From NCBI GenBank assembly GCA_008360975.2, contig CM039193.1:10902501-10966500 (forward strand): 64,000 bases of DNA, in the 5' to 3' direction. Positions 1-20,476 of the stretch are shown one piece after another. A program made the position numbers and the translations under genes. The first letter of the stretch is position 1, and each line of letters begins with the position of its first letter. Below the pieces are notes generated by a model. The model saw nothing but the letters and a program-made list of their open reading frames with translations, did not search any database and had not been told where the DNA came from. This DNA comes from Lichenostomus cassidix (Eukaryota > Chordata > Aves > Passeriformes > Meliphagidae).

Positions 1-1179
1 GATTAAAACGAGTTTCAATAAACTGCATGTTTTGAAATGAACAACCCTGCGTAAGAACTAAAACATTCTCACACCCACTGGCAGATACCTTCAATAACTC
101 ACAGATGAGATGCATGGTTTCAGAAGGGCAGGCATACAGTCCAACAACAACAAAAAAAAAAAGTAAAAGAAAAAAAATTAAATGGGAATTAGGGCTGGTC
201 TTTTAAATTAACCTCAGGAAAGAAGGATTCAAATAATCAAGCATAGCAGACCTAAGTGTCTAGAAAATATCAGGGAGATTTTGTGGAAGCCGTTATGCCT
301 TCTATACACTGACTTTAATTGCTTTGTGTTAGCACTTCTATTTGCTTTAATCTTTCCCTTGACTTCTGTTTACCTTCCCTTTCAGAGCACTGATAACTCC
401 CCCTGTAAAGGCCTGGAAAACACACAGGACATTGAGTGGCTCTGGGAAAGAAATACCTCAGACAATCAGTTTTGAGCACGTTTCCCTTGCTGGTGCTGCC
501 AGGTGACACAGTGACGTGTCCATGTCCCGTTAATTTCTCGACACGTGGGCCAAAGCTTCACATTTTCAGCAATGTTTCATATTTCATTAAAGCCCAGCTG
601 GATCTGGGGGTGTTACACACAGCCTAGGGCAGGCAGGGCCTGTGTGACAGCGTGACACTGTGTGATACTGTGGGACACCGTGTGACACCTGGAGCCGTCT
701 GACACATAAAATACAGGTATCTGGGCTGAAATCGTAGCTCCCTCTACGATAAATAGCGACAAAAACCTCTGGAGGATGATTAATCTAATCTGAAAACACG
801 TGTGAGATAAGCAGAGCATTCCTCCAGAGGTGTAAGCTAAGCAGAGCATTTCTCCACTTGCATCTCCATTGACCACAGAGTCCAGAAAACTAGCTGCACA
901 TGTGACTTCTAGATGACCAAAGGCAGCTGAGCCATTTAGACAAAGACAAAGCCACTGATAAAGACATTCAGACAAAGATAAAGCCACTCTTTCTGCCATC
1001 TGAGGTGTGACACACTGTTGTGTGGTGGGTGCAAGGAGTTCTTACTGCAGAGCAGGGCTACAACGTCCCACTATGACAACACAAAACCAGAAAACTAATT
1101 TTAAGTGGTTATTTATGTCTTTATCTGCTGAAATCTCTGCGCTTTCTGGTAGCTAAAACACGCATTCCTCGACACAATC
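1..1179. other. Upstream intergenic DNA with short tandem duplications
   Basis: No gene is recognisable here and the open frames are short and uncharacteristic. The segment 641-690 is five imperfect copies of a 10-bp unit (GTGTGACACT-like). Around 800-860 a segment containing TAAGCAGAGCATT is duplicated. The stretch 938-959 recurs at 970-991 with few changes (AGACAAAG...AAAGCCACT). A partial ZNF143-like core (CTACAACGTCCCAC) lies near 1060. These look like local slippage duplications just upstream of the SEC61A1 CpG island. Confidence 0.6.
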
Positions 1180-1227
1180 TGACACGGGAGCCAGGCCCGT
1201 ACCGCACCATTATGGCGGCGGGGCAGG

Positions 1228-1243
1228 ACTACAACTCCCAGCA
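1228..1243 (+). promoter_or_regulatory. ZNF143/SBS-type motif, forward copy
   Basis: ACTACAACTCCCAGCA matches the long vertebrate ZNF143 binding motif (ACTACAA.TCCCAG core). It lies about 220 bp upstream of the SEC61A1 start codon. Confidence 0.8.
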
Positions 1244-1299
1244 AGCCGCGCGTTGCGTCACCGCACCATGAGGTTTCAGGCTCTCTGGCCGCAGAGCAC

Positions 1300-1315
1300 G
1301 ATGGGAGTTGTAGGC
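1300..1315 (-). promoter_or_regulatory. ZNF143/SBS-type motif, inverted copy
   Basis: The reverse complement reads GCCTACAACTCCCATC, the same core as the site at 1228-1243. The two sites face each other with about 56 bp between them. Confidence 0.75.
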
Positions 1316-1410
1316 GGACTGCGGTGCGACTGTGTCCCTGCGCATGCGCGGCGGCGGCGGCGGACGCGGCGCGTGGCAGGAAGCGGAAGGGGGCGGCCGC
1401 GCTCGGAGCC

Positions 1411-1418
1411 TGACGTGT
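1411..1418 (+). promoter_or_regulatory. UPRE-like TGACGTGT
   Basis: TGACGTG is the core of the ATF6/XBP1 unfolded-protein-response element, here about 40 bp upstream of the SEC61A1 ATG. A second TGACGTGTCC occurs near 512 but is far from the promoter. Function is inferred from family knowledge. Confidence 0.5.
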
Positions 1419-1458
1419 CCCTCCCTCCGCCGCTCGCTGCTGCTCCGCCGGCGCCGCC

Positions 1459-10450
<8,992 letters not shown>

Positions 10451-12625
10451 ACCTAGCTTCTCATGGACCCAGGAAAGAGAGGAGGGACATTCTCAAAGTG
10501 TAGCCAGTCAGGTGAAAAGAAGTATCATAAACTTGATAGTGTCATTCTATAGAAACACATATTTTAATAATGTTTCCAAAGCACATTCCCTTATGTTCAA
10601 ACTTTTCTAGCATACTGTTTGCATTTTATAAATTGATGAGGAAGATGTGCAAAAAAATTTTTTTAAGAAAATTGTTTTTTAATTATGTGTTAGGAGAGTC
10701 AGCTTTCTGACTTGGATTTAGTTCAATGACTCCTGAAAATTTTTTGAGCCCCTTTCACATTTAGTAACCTGAAGCCTTTACAGGTTTTAATTAATGTTCG
10801 TTAAATGAATATTTGGAAGGGATTTTCTTTTCCATTTAACTTGTTTCTGCAGTTCCTTTGCAGTGATGGTGAGAAAAATCTCTTCATCTGATGCTCAAGT
10901 TCCATAATTATGGTTGTAAGCACAAGAGATGTTTCATGTGTTTGGGGTTTTTGTTTTTTGTTGGTTTTTTTTTTCAGTATGGCAGATTTGAAAGGCAGTT
11001 GTTTCTTTTTACTAAGTGATATCTCTAAGTCCAAATGTTTTGTCTTGTAATTACTACACTAGACCTTGTCAGATGTTGAGTATTGGCTTGAGACTGTTGT
11101 CAAGTTTCTATATAAGAAAGGAATGTGTCCTTTCCCACCACCTCCTCCACAAGCAGAAAACTCAGGTAAATCTAGATTCTGCCAGAACCTGTGCCTAAGA
11201 GTTGCTACTTTGACACTTGGTCACACCAACTTTGTAAAACCTTCTAACGAGTTTTTATTGCCATTAGTGGCTGTACTTCTAGTTCTGATGCCGGCTGAAA
11301 GAAATGAGTGTTACAGCTGCTTAGATGCAAATCTGCTTGTGCTCTTTGCTAGAGCAAACTTCCTCTCCTTGATCATGAATTCTGATCTCATAGCAATCAG
11401 GATGTTATCTGCTTACTCATATCTACTGAATTTTGAGTCTCATTATCACAAAAGAGTGTGGAAAGAATGGATGTTACTTGTCTGTTTCTGTAGATCTAGA
11501 TACGAGACCCTTGTCAGATAACTCCACTAAGGGGCTTATGTAGAAGGCTTTTCCATCCTATAATCTCATGGATTTGAGTGGTGTACATAGGAAAATACTC
11601 TTTCAGAAGGTATTGGGATTCCTTTTTTGAAGATCACACCTTCAAATTGGAGAGGTTACAGTAAAGGCTGTAATGGACCAGAATAAAAGTTAATTTTCCA
11701 TTTTAATTTAGGTTGTCGGTACTAATCAGGTGCCTAGGACCAAATGCAAATATTTGTGTATGAGTCTTGTAAATACACTTTTGCTCACTCAGTATTGGAC
11801 AACATGGAAACCAGAAGGATGAGTTATAATGCTGGAACTTTTCTTTGTGTTGCATCAACATGCCTTCTGTGCATTTTTGCATGTTGGGCAGACAGTATGT
11901 GAGTCACTGTTGCTGCTGGAGTGGTGAGACTCTGTTACACACCCAAGGAGCACAGATGACATCCAGAAGCCCTTGTTAATACCTTGAGCTCAGATACCAA
12001 ACTCGTGGGAAATCTGCAAATGTGGAATGAGATGCACCTATCAATGAAAGTCAAAACGCCTGGTGTGAGGATCACGACTGGAAAAGGAATGAAAGAATTG
12101 GGATGAACTGTCCACAAAATGATCACTGTCAGCCATTCACTCTGATGTCATTCTACGTTCAATCATTTTTCTGTTTTTCATAAAGTACTAGTGCACCACA
12201 GCACAACTGTGATGTGAAATGGGGACAGCTAAAAGGTGGCATTAAAAGGAGAGGGAAGGGGTTCTGATACGATTCTGCTTTGGGGATTTTTTTTGGTTGT
12301 TTTTCCAAGAAGCCCAATACAAACTTTGTTTTGATAGAAAGGAGTCCGCTTCTGTGCATGCAGCTCTGGCTGGGCTGGAGCTGTACTTGTATTTTTGGTC
12401 ATATCATCTGTTTGAACTGGTTGCAGTTTAGACAATTTACTCTTCGGTGTCTAAGCAGCACTTGTTCTGTGCATCTGTATTTTTGTTGTCTAGTGCTAAG
12501 TCTTTGTTATCAAACAGCTGTGTCCTCAAAGCAGGACCTGCTGGCCATACAGTGGATGTTCACAAAAAGAAATAATGCCTAAAAAATCTGCTTTATAATG
12601 AAATAAAGTACATCTTTGGAGCTAG
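10451..12625 (+). other. SEC61A1: Probable SEC61A1 3' UTR
   Basis: After the stop codon there is AT-rich sequence without a coding frame. AATAAA occurs at 11682-11687 and again at 12602-12607. The latter gives a 3' UTR of about 2.1-2.2 kb, similar to the long 3' UTR I recall for mammals. The first signal could yield a shorter form. The end point is inferred. Confidence 0.6.
12602..12607 (+). terminator. SEC61A1: Candidate distal poly(A) signal of SEC61A1
   Basis: AATAAA is followed within about 30 bases by T/G-rich sequence (CTTGGCTTTTGGTGCTTG). It is the last strong candidate before the long gene-free stretch. Confidence 0.5.
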
Positions 12626-15600
12626 CACTTGGCTTTTGGTGCTTGAATACTGACTGCTACAATGCTAACCCTTGTAGAAAAACATTACCCACCTACAAGA
12701 CTGAGAAAGTGATGTCCTCAAAACAGATCAGTGTCAGTGTGAAATAAAGACAAATTGTACATGCTCCAAGGTCTCTCAATAGTGAGTTGCAAAATAACTG
12801 AACCTTGACCATTCCTCTGGGCTTTTCTTTTTTGAGTTGCAATTCTAAAGGTGCTGCACAAGTAACTAGGAGGCGAGTGGGGCAGTGATGATTCAGTTTA
12901 ACAAAAACCGTTTCCATGAGAGATACAGTGGCAGTCTTTTTGTAGCATGATAATTGAAACAACAAAACTCAAAGCTGATGATATTCCCAATATTGTTTTG
13001 CCTTCTGAGTTTTTAAACTTAAGAGAGGATTTTGCCTTCCTCCTGAATAGAAATATCCCACTATTTGAAAGCAAATTTACTTAAAATACTGTTACTGAAT
13101 GCAAGAAGTTCAGCCACAATTTTGGTTTTGTATGAAGTGATTCTAAAGAGCAGCCTGATTTCTCCCTCACTGTTTAATTTTTCACCAGGAAACTGGCATT
13201 AATAAACATTAATTGCTGTAGGAATAATTATGTCATCACACATAAGATCACAGAAGTAATTGAGGTCACTGTAGATGTGATGAGTTATGTGCAAGAGAGC
13301 TGGGTGAGACACCAACACCAGGGCAACATCTGAGATCCTTTCTGCTGGTTGTGTTTGTACAAAATTACTGACACAGCCTTTTCTTCGGCACTGCAGGTTT
13401 CACGTGAAAGCTTCTGTAGCATTTAATTGCTGGGTATTTGATTTTTGTCCTTTTTGTCATTATTCGTGAAGCCTTAAAAATTGTCTGGTTTATGCTAGTT
13501 CACTTATTCCTAGGGCCTGTTTCCATATAATTTTGGGATGGCAAACAAATGGTCTTTCTTTGCTAATTTATCAAACATGTTGTGGTTGGGCTTTTATATT
13601 TAAAAATAAATTAATTCCTTTTGGCTGCAACTCTGAAGGTTGTTGCTTGACTCTAAACATTTCCTGACTGTGCTCCCTTGATTTCTTCTGGGGATAACCC
13701 TGTCCCATTCTGTAAACAGACTGATTTGTGGAATAGGTTTCTCAGCCAGCTTTTGGTGAAGGAGGAAGCTGAGTAGCCCAGTAACTGCTCTCCCTAGTTG
13801 TCCTCTTGCAGCAAGCAATAACAAGCTTTAGGAGCTCCTCAGTTTCCCCCCAGCCTCGGCAGAGCCCAGCCCAGGAGCCTCTGCCCGCCGGGTGGCAATG
13901 TTACCCTGCGAGTCAAGCAGCAGGGAAAGGAGGATTCAATCTCTTCCAAATGCTCTCCTTTCTTTTCCTTCGCTGCTGTGCCGATGAGCATCATACAATG
14001 TAAAAAGTTCAGGCACATATTTATTTGTGCTTCCTAGAACTGGGGCCAGGATTGAGGTTGTTTTAAGCTGAAAGGCTGAAAATAGTCTTTTAGGGAGTTT
14101 ATAGTACTGATAGTGTTTTCTAATGTATTTCAAACATGCTGGGTGTCAAGGGGCAGTTGCTGTAACAGCCTCTTCATCTGCCACTTAAGCCCAGACTGAG
14201 ACAGTCTATGGGATTGGAAAGAAGACAAAAAAAGAAGCATTTAAAACCGAAATCAATATTCTGAGCTGGGGACCTAATTAGCCAGCTAGACTTTAAGCTG
14301 CTGGTTTATAATATGCTCCTGGATGGATCTGCTAAAATTGAAACTCTTCTGTGGGCCAGGTTCTAGCAATCCTCTGGCCATTGCCAGCATGGTTCCAGCC
14401 AAGCTGGCAGCGCTTGGCAGAAAGGAAATACCCTGACAATTGGCACCTCCTCTGGCAGCTGTGTCACAGGGGCTGGAGACTGAGGGAGCACAGACATGAT
14501 ACACTTTGTCATCGCAGAGGGGGCTGTCAAGGTCAGAGATGAGATGCTGGCTCTGAGATATTTCTTGCTGGAGAACAAGAAGACTGGGCCAATTTTTTAG
14601 AAATAGGAATACCTGGGAGCTTAAAACAGAGGGAGCAAATAGAACAGTAAGGACACACATTTTTTAAGAAGCTGTTTCAGGCATCTTTATATTGCTTTGA
14701 AGAAAATCAGGATACATGGCACATATATAAAATCCCATATTCCCCTTCTTAGATATTAAGGCTAACGTGGATGGTTCCAAAAATGGTGTGAGCACTGCTG
14801 GCGAATATTAGCTATCTGAAATCTCAGATGAGTATTATCCACTTTAATCTTCAGCGTGTCTGAAGCTCTCTGATGTTCTTACAGCTCTGATGTGTCTCTT
14901 CTTTATACCTGTGGTGTGAAGATTTATAAAAGAAAAATGCAACTCCAGACATTTGGGAACAGGGAACAGTGAGCAGAACATTTTGCCTGATTAACTTCAC
15001 TATATAAGTGTGATTATTATTTTTGTTTAAATAGCTTTATCTTTTGGCAATGCAAGAATAGGGAATGGTTGTTTCTGCTGGATTCCACGGGGCTGCAGAA
15101 CTGTGCCTAGGGCAGGTAGAGCAAGGGCTCCCCATGACCACAAATGGGGTCATTTACACAATGATTTGGGATTGCAGAGCTCAGCTGCACAGAGTAACTG
15201 GTGGGTGTGTGGTGAGAGGCCATGAAGGAATTGTGGGAAGAAGCAGTGCAGGGGCCAAGTCAGTGAGGGGATGTGTCCTTGTGAAGCTGGGATGTGGTGG
15301 TACAATGTGCCCATTCCTAAAATCAGTGTATCTGAAAATGCTCTGGAGCTCCAGGATTTTGAAGACTGCTGACAACAAATTGTGAGTGTGTGCTGTGGCT
15401 GGGGATGGTGATTAAAATGCAGAGGGGTAGCTGCCTGCTGGATCTCCCCTGCAAGACAAGCCCAGAATACCTGTGTGCTATAGAAATCAATGATTTGTTT
15501 AACCTTGGTATCCCAGCCTGACCTCATGTTTCCTTTGCACTGTACAAAGTTCTCTTTGTGTTCTGCAGATGTCGAAACTTGTAAGATAGGAAAGTGTGTT

Positions 15601-18600
15601 TGTTAAAATAATTCCTTTTCTAAGCACTTTTATCTTGGATGTTTGAGGATAAAGCTTGAACTGTTGATTTTTAAGTTATTAGAAGAGCATTTTTTTAACC
15701 TGTCCCCCTTGCTTTGAGTGACTCTTGAAAGGGAGAGAGATTTATTGGGGAGGACACGTTAATTTTCCTAAGTAGGTAGAAAAGAGCTGCCTCTTATCTC
15801 AGTGCTTCCCATTCCTTAAGCAGGGCAGGCTGGTGGAAACAAGCCAACATTTGGGATAAGACTTATCTAATTTAGTGATGGAACACAGCAGCACAAGCCA
15901 GGGAGTCTGACACTACTTTCTGCAACTGAGGTACATCAAAGTCATTTTTATTTAGGTTTAAACACAGGTATCCACCTTTTTGTAGTGGATAGCTGGAAGC
16001 TCCCGTGATCCTTTGAACTGGGATGGTGACAGGGACATCTCATGTGAAAAGAGCTCTAGTTGCAGAGCAAATAGACTAGAAGTGTTCCCATTTTTGTGAG
16101 GTGGGTTCTCATCTGTCACTTGTATTGCAGGAGTTGTTTGTTCTGCATGTGAGCTCTCATTTTTGTGGGTATTGGCTGTAGTCACATTATCATGGAGATT
16201 TTGGAGCTCCAAAGATTGTACATTCTGAATAAAACCCCCATCTCTAACCAAAAAAAACAACCCTGCAGAGCAGGAGAGGGACTGTCCCCAGAAGTGTTAA
16301 CTCTGTAGTGACTGAAATGCAGATCCAAACTGCACACATACATGTATATAAAGTAGATGTCTAAAACAATTGTCTTTTAACAATTAATTAATGAAGTAAT
16401 ACACTTAATTCTGTCCTTAATCCCAAAATCAGTGTGTGAGCAGTGAGCTCATACCTGTAGGAGAATGGGGGTCAGAGAATGGAGTGGTCCATGTGCCATT
16501 ATGGTCATGCAGACTTGCAGATACATCGCAGTCTTGATATTATTTCAGCCATGTAGAATATCTCTACTTCTCCAGAGAGTATTTCCTTTATGCATAATCC
16601 ATTAAATGATGATCAGAGCTCTGAGTGCCTGCAATTCATCAACTTTAACACTTTACCTTTACTATAAGAGGAGACAAAACCATTTCTCTATGGTTTTGGT
16701 TGTTCAACATAATAGCTATAAAATCGACTCAAATCTAGACCTTTTACCTAAGCAGAGGTGACAGATTGATACTTTTGGGGTTCTGAAAGGTGTTATTGGA
16801 GACATAATGAAATTGGCTGAAGGTGGTTACGTTGCTGCAGCTCAGGGAGTTCTGTGAGAGCATAACGAAGCAGCATCCTCTAGCCCTCAGGAAAAAAGGA
16901 TTTTTATGTAGCCCAGGCTCCAGCCAGCATCTTGAAAGACCTGAGCAAAACCTGCCATCCTATGTTCTTGGATTCCACAGGTGGGTCTGTACTGGGAGGT
17001 TCTTGCACAAAACAGGTATTTCTCATGTCAGAGCTTCAGTGCTTCTGTGGAAGTTACCCTCAGACTGTGCAAATCTCACATTTCCCACAATAATGTGCTG
17101 CTGCAAATGTAAGCACATCGAGGAGCTCTCTGTTCCCCAGCCTGGAGCCCCCTCAGCAGGTACCTCTGTCATCTGAAAAGATGCTGTTTAGTTCCATTAC
17201 CCTGCAGAGCCATTACTGCAGCAATAATGTGCAGCTTTGCCTTTCTCTTGTAAATCCTCTGGCAGGAGTATGATGTGGGTCTTGCCAAATACAGCTGTAA
17301 GTGGTAGGGAGAGCCAAGGGGTTTGAGGAGCAGGAAGAATGCCCAGAGAGGTGGGCAGCAGAGACCAGAGATTGCCTTTTCCCCTGTGCATCAGAGCTTT
17401 GTGCACACACAGTCTGCTGGAAGGCACAAGAACCTTGTGCCCTTGGCTGCCAAGTCAGATGGGGCACAGGAGCTTTGCCACCTTGCCCAACATGACCTTT
17501 CAAAGGGTGTGAGATGAGCTTCACACAGTTTGTTTTCATCTTACAACAACAGCAAGAGCACTTGTCCATGTAAAACTGTTTTGCTATATTTCTGTCTAAA
17601 AGGCTTAGCAATCCCTGGTTGTAATTTTTTTATTTTCTTGCTTATTCCTCTATATGTGTTCTGTTGGTCTTTAAATGCCATTTGATGAGTGCTTTCCTCC
17701 TGTCCCAGCATGGGTGGGGTGGGATCACCCTGCTCTGATTCTGTGTGAGGGAAGGTGGCTGGTGCTTCTGAAGACAAGTGATGATCTGTGTGGCTAGTCC
17801 TGGCAAGATCCTGCCTTCTGGATTGGACAAAGCAAATTCATCCTCTGAAAAAATCTATCCAGAGGGACAGGACCCTTTAGGAATATATAGTTATCAGTCT
17901 CTGCAATCTGAGGTGCCTATCACCTGTACCCAAGTTGTACAATACAGATGTCCAGAGGGGCTGGAGCCATTCAATAAAGCTGCTGCAATAGTTCTTTACA
18001 TTAATACTGAGTTTGAACACATCACTCCTGCGGTCACTGCTCTGGAAAACCACGTGCAGCTCTCAGACCTGGAGAGAACTGGGATGATAAAAGCACAGAC
18101 AGGCTGGAGCAGGGCTGAGGATCCTGACACTCCCCACTTGGGACCCAGCAGAGGTGGTGCTGGGGAATTGTCTTTGGCCCCTGTGGCAGCATTTGGCTTG
18201 CTTGTTCCCGGTATTTACCTACATATATTTTGGATTGTTGCAGCTCCTATTGTTTGTGATAAAGGCTTGGACAAAAGGTCTATTGATCAGGCGGTCCTGG
18301 CCATCCATCTCTGTCTGCCTCTCCAGACAGCCGGGCTGTGGTGGCAGTGATGCTGCTGAGCCACTGCTCTGCATCAGGCTGGCACAGAGCTGTGCTCCCT
18401 GGGAGGGAAAAAGGTGTGATGGCACAGCAGATCCCTTTGCCTTTCTCACCACACACACGAGAATCACTGTGTGAATACAGAGTGATCTGTGATGAGCTCT
18501 GAGCCAGGTTCAAAGCTAGCACTGATCTTGCTCCCAGGGTCTGGTTTAGTAAGGAACAGTCTGCCAGGTTTGAATGCTCGTGACATTCAAGCCTTGCATA

Positions 18601-19380
18601 GGAGAGAGATTGTCACAGACAAAGGTGCTGAATTTTATAAAAAAAAATTTCAAAAATGAAGTCAGCTATTGAGTGGAGAAAATCTTGTGACTGGAGGAAA
18701 ACCCCTGGGTTTCTTAGGAAAAGGGAAATATTTCCTGTAGTTATTGTTTGAGCTAAACTTTGTCTGCTTGTCTAATAATGAAAAATGGTGTTTGGTGTAA
18801 TTAGATAACATACAGAAAATAGTCATATTTCTAGAATACTTGTTATTTCTTTTACTGTGTCACAGTCAAAATACAGCCCATGTTAGGAATGAAATTGCAT
18901 TTCATGCAGAGATTCTTGCACTGACAGAGAAATTAAATACTTTTATTCCTAAAATAGAAGAGCATAAGATATTAAAAATAAGAAGCATCAATATTGCTAA
19001 TGTGTATACAGAAAAGGAGGTTATATCTTGTGGCTCTGAAGTGGAACTTAAATCCAGACATAATAATGCAGATACATAAAAACTTCTGTTTTGAAGAACT
19101 AGCTGGGGGGAAAAAGGATGTGAGATTTCAATATAGATTCTTTTTAATGTAGTTAACAGAGTACAATATTAAGGACTGACAGTAAAGTTGGCCAGCAATA
19201 AATGGGAGTTATAGTTACCTGTTTTAACATGTAATAACTCAAACTGAAGTACTTATTCATTCTGTAGGAAGCTTTGTTTTTTCAAGCAGCAGAGTACAGA
19301 ACTAACATAATCACTTCAAAAATGCATATATTTTTATACATATATTTATGTTGAGCCTTATGTTTCTGACTCCTGTTGGG
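12626..19380. other. Intergenic DNA without recognised genes
   Basis: I see AT-rich unique sequence with scattered short open frames and no splice-supported coding pattern. A small GC-richer patch lies at about 13790-13930. The longest frame (17778-18350) has no recognisable domain. No tRNA, rRNA or obvious interspersed repeat was seen. Confidence 0.55.
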
Positions 19381-19719
19381 AAGATGGGCATGGGTGTCAC
19401 CTGGCTGGACCCAGGGCTCAGCACTGCCATGGTGCTGCAGGAGTGGCAGCTGTGCTGGCTCTGGGGAGCTTTACGAGCCCGGGTGATGCCTGCAGGGTGC
19501 TGCAGCCATGGGATGATGCCAAGGTGATGCTGCTGCCAAGACAGAGCTCAGGGCACAGGGACAGGCCGGAGCTGAGCAGGGCAGAGAGGGGACAGGAGCC
19601 CCAGTGTCCCTGGGATCTCTGGCTCTGCCGCTTGCCGGGCTGGCTGGTGAGAAGAGCTGAAGTGTGGAAGTCATTAACTTCCCCCAGATGGAAAATTGTC
19701 CTGTGCTTCCCCTCCAAAG

Positions 19720-19930
19720 GGAGCCTGCGGTGGCTTCCTCCGCCTGCCGCGGTGGCCCTGGCCGCTGCCGCTCGGCGACCTTGTGGCTGCTCCCTGCTGT
19801 CCCCTCCTGTCACCCCTCGTTTGCCGTCGCTCACATCAGCGCGGAGTCCCCGCGGCTCATCCCCGAGCTGTGTCCGGCGGGATGAAGGAGCGCTGGGACA
19901 ATGGCACATTGTGCCGGGGCTGTGCGCCCT
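19720..19930. other. Small CpG-rich islet
   Basis: The sequence is locally rich in C, G and CpG (for example GCCGCTGCCGCTCGGCGACC), unlike the surrounding intergenic DNA. It directly abuts a C-rich minisatellite. It could be an orphan CpG island or a weak non-coding promoter, but no transcript is supported by sequence. Confidence 0.4.
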
Positions 19931-19941
19931 GCCTGGGAGCG

Positions 19942-20066
19942 AGCCTGTCCCACAGCCCAGCCCCGTGTCCCCACAGCCCAGCCCCGTGTCCCCACAGCCC
20001 CCTGTCCCCACAGCCCCGTGTCCCCACAGCCCCGTGTCCCCACAGCCCAGCCCCGTGTCCCCACAG
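19942..20066. repeat. C-rich minisatellite, 16/21-bp units (G-rich on minus strand)
   Basis: There are about seven units of GCCCCGTGTCCCCACA, some followed by an extra GCCCA that makes 21 bp. The minus strand carries many GGGG runs spaced by 4-6 bases, the pattern of a potential G-quadruplex. Open frames through it are low-complexity artefacts. Confidence 0.9.
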
Positions 20067-20407
20067 CTGGCACTGCAGTGCTCGGTGACCTGGCATTGAT
20101 GCTGCACATGAGCTGTCGGAGACAAGTTGGGTGGGAGTGAATCATGCCAGATTTTGGCTGCTGAGATAAATGAGAGGAACTGAGCGTTTTGAGCAAAAAT
20201 GGGATAAAGGGGGTGCAGGATTTGAGGTCCCCCAAGCACACAAATTTGGAAAGTATGTGGCTGTGAAGGTGTCTTTAACATGAATTGAATACATTATTTG
20301 ATTCGGGACTTGAGGTAAAGCCTCATCCTGGGGTTTTGGTGGATTTGCTTCTCTACTCAACACTTTTTGGTTGGATGGTTTGGGGTATCTGTTTGTTTGT
20401 TTGTTTT

Positions 20408-20476
20408 TCTTTCTTTCTCTCTCTCTCGCTCTCTCTCTCTCCTCTCTCTGTCTCTTTCTCCCTCTCTCTTTTTTTT
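20408..20476. repeat. CT microsatellite
   Basis: This is a nearly pure run of CT/CTT repeats preceded by (GTTT)n at about 20391-20406 and ending in T8. It forms the start of a longer pyrimidine-biased tract that reaches about 20970. Confidence 0.9.

Larger units (their letters stand above)
1180..1458 (+). promoter_or_regulatory. SEC61A1: SEC61A1 CpG-island promoter with ZNF143 pair, NRF1, ETS and UPRE-like sites
   Basis: The sequence becomes CpG-rich from about 1180 and remains so into intron 1 (to about 1670), with no obvious TATA box. Readable motifs are: a ZNF143/SBS-type ACTACAACTCCCAGCA at 1228-1243; the same motif inverted at 1300-1315 (GATGGGAGTTGTAGGC); an NRF1 palindrome TGCGCATGCGCG at 1339-1350; ETS-like CAGGAAGCGGAAGG at 1377-1390 followed by a GC box; and TGACGTGT at 1411-1418, the core recognised by ATF6/XBP1. 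SEC61A1 is known to be induced by the unfolded protein response, so the last site is plausible, but its use is inferred. The start of transcription cannot be fixed from sequence alone. Confidence 0.8.

Noticed and set aside
17778..18350. 190-codon open frame in the intergenic gap
   Set aside because: No recognisable domain, no supporting splice or promoter pattern, and the composition is like the surrounding DNA. Treated as chance or a decayed repeat.
19418..20281. 287-codon minus-strand frame
   Set aside because: It is kept open by the C-rich minisatellite and CpG-rich patch. The repeated Gly-Asp-Thr-Gly stretches are a direct product of the repeat.
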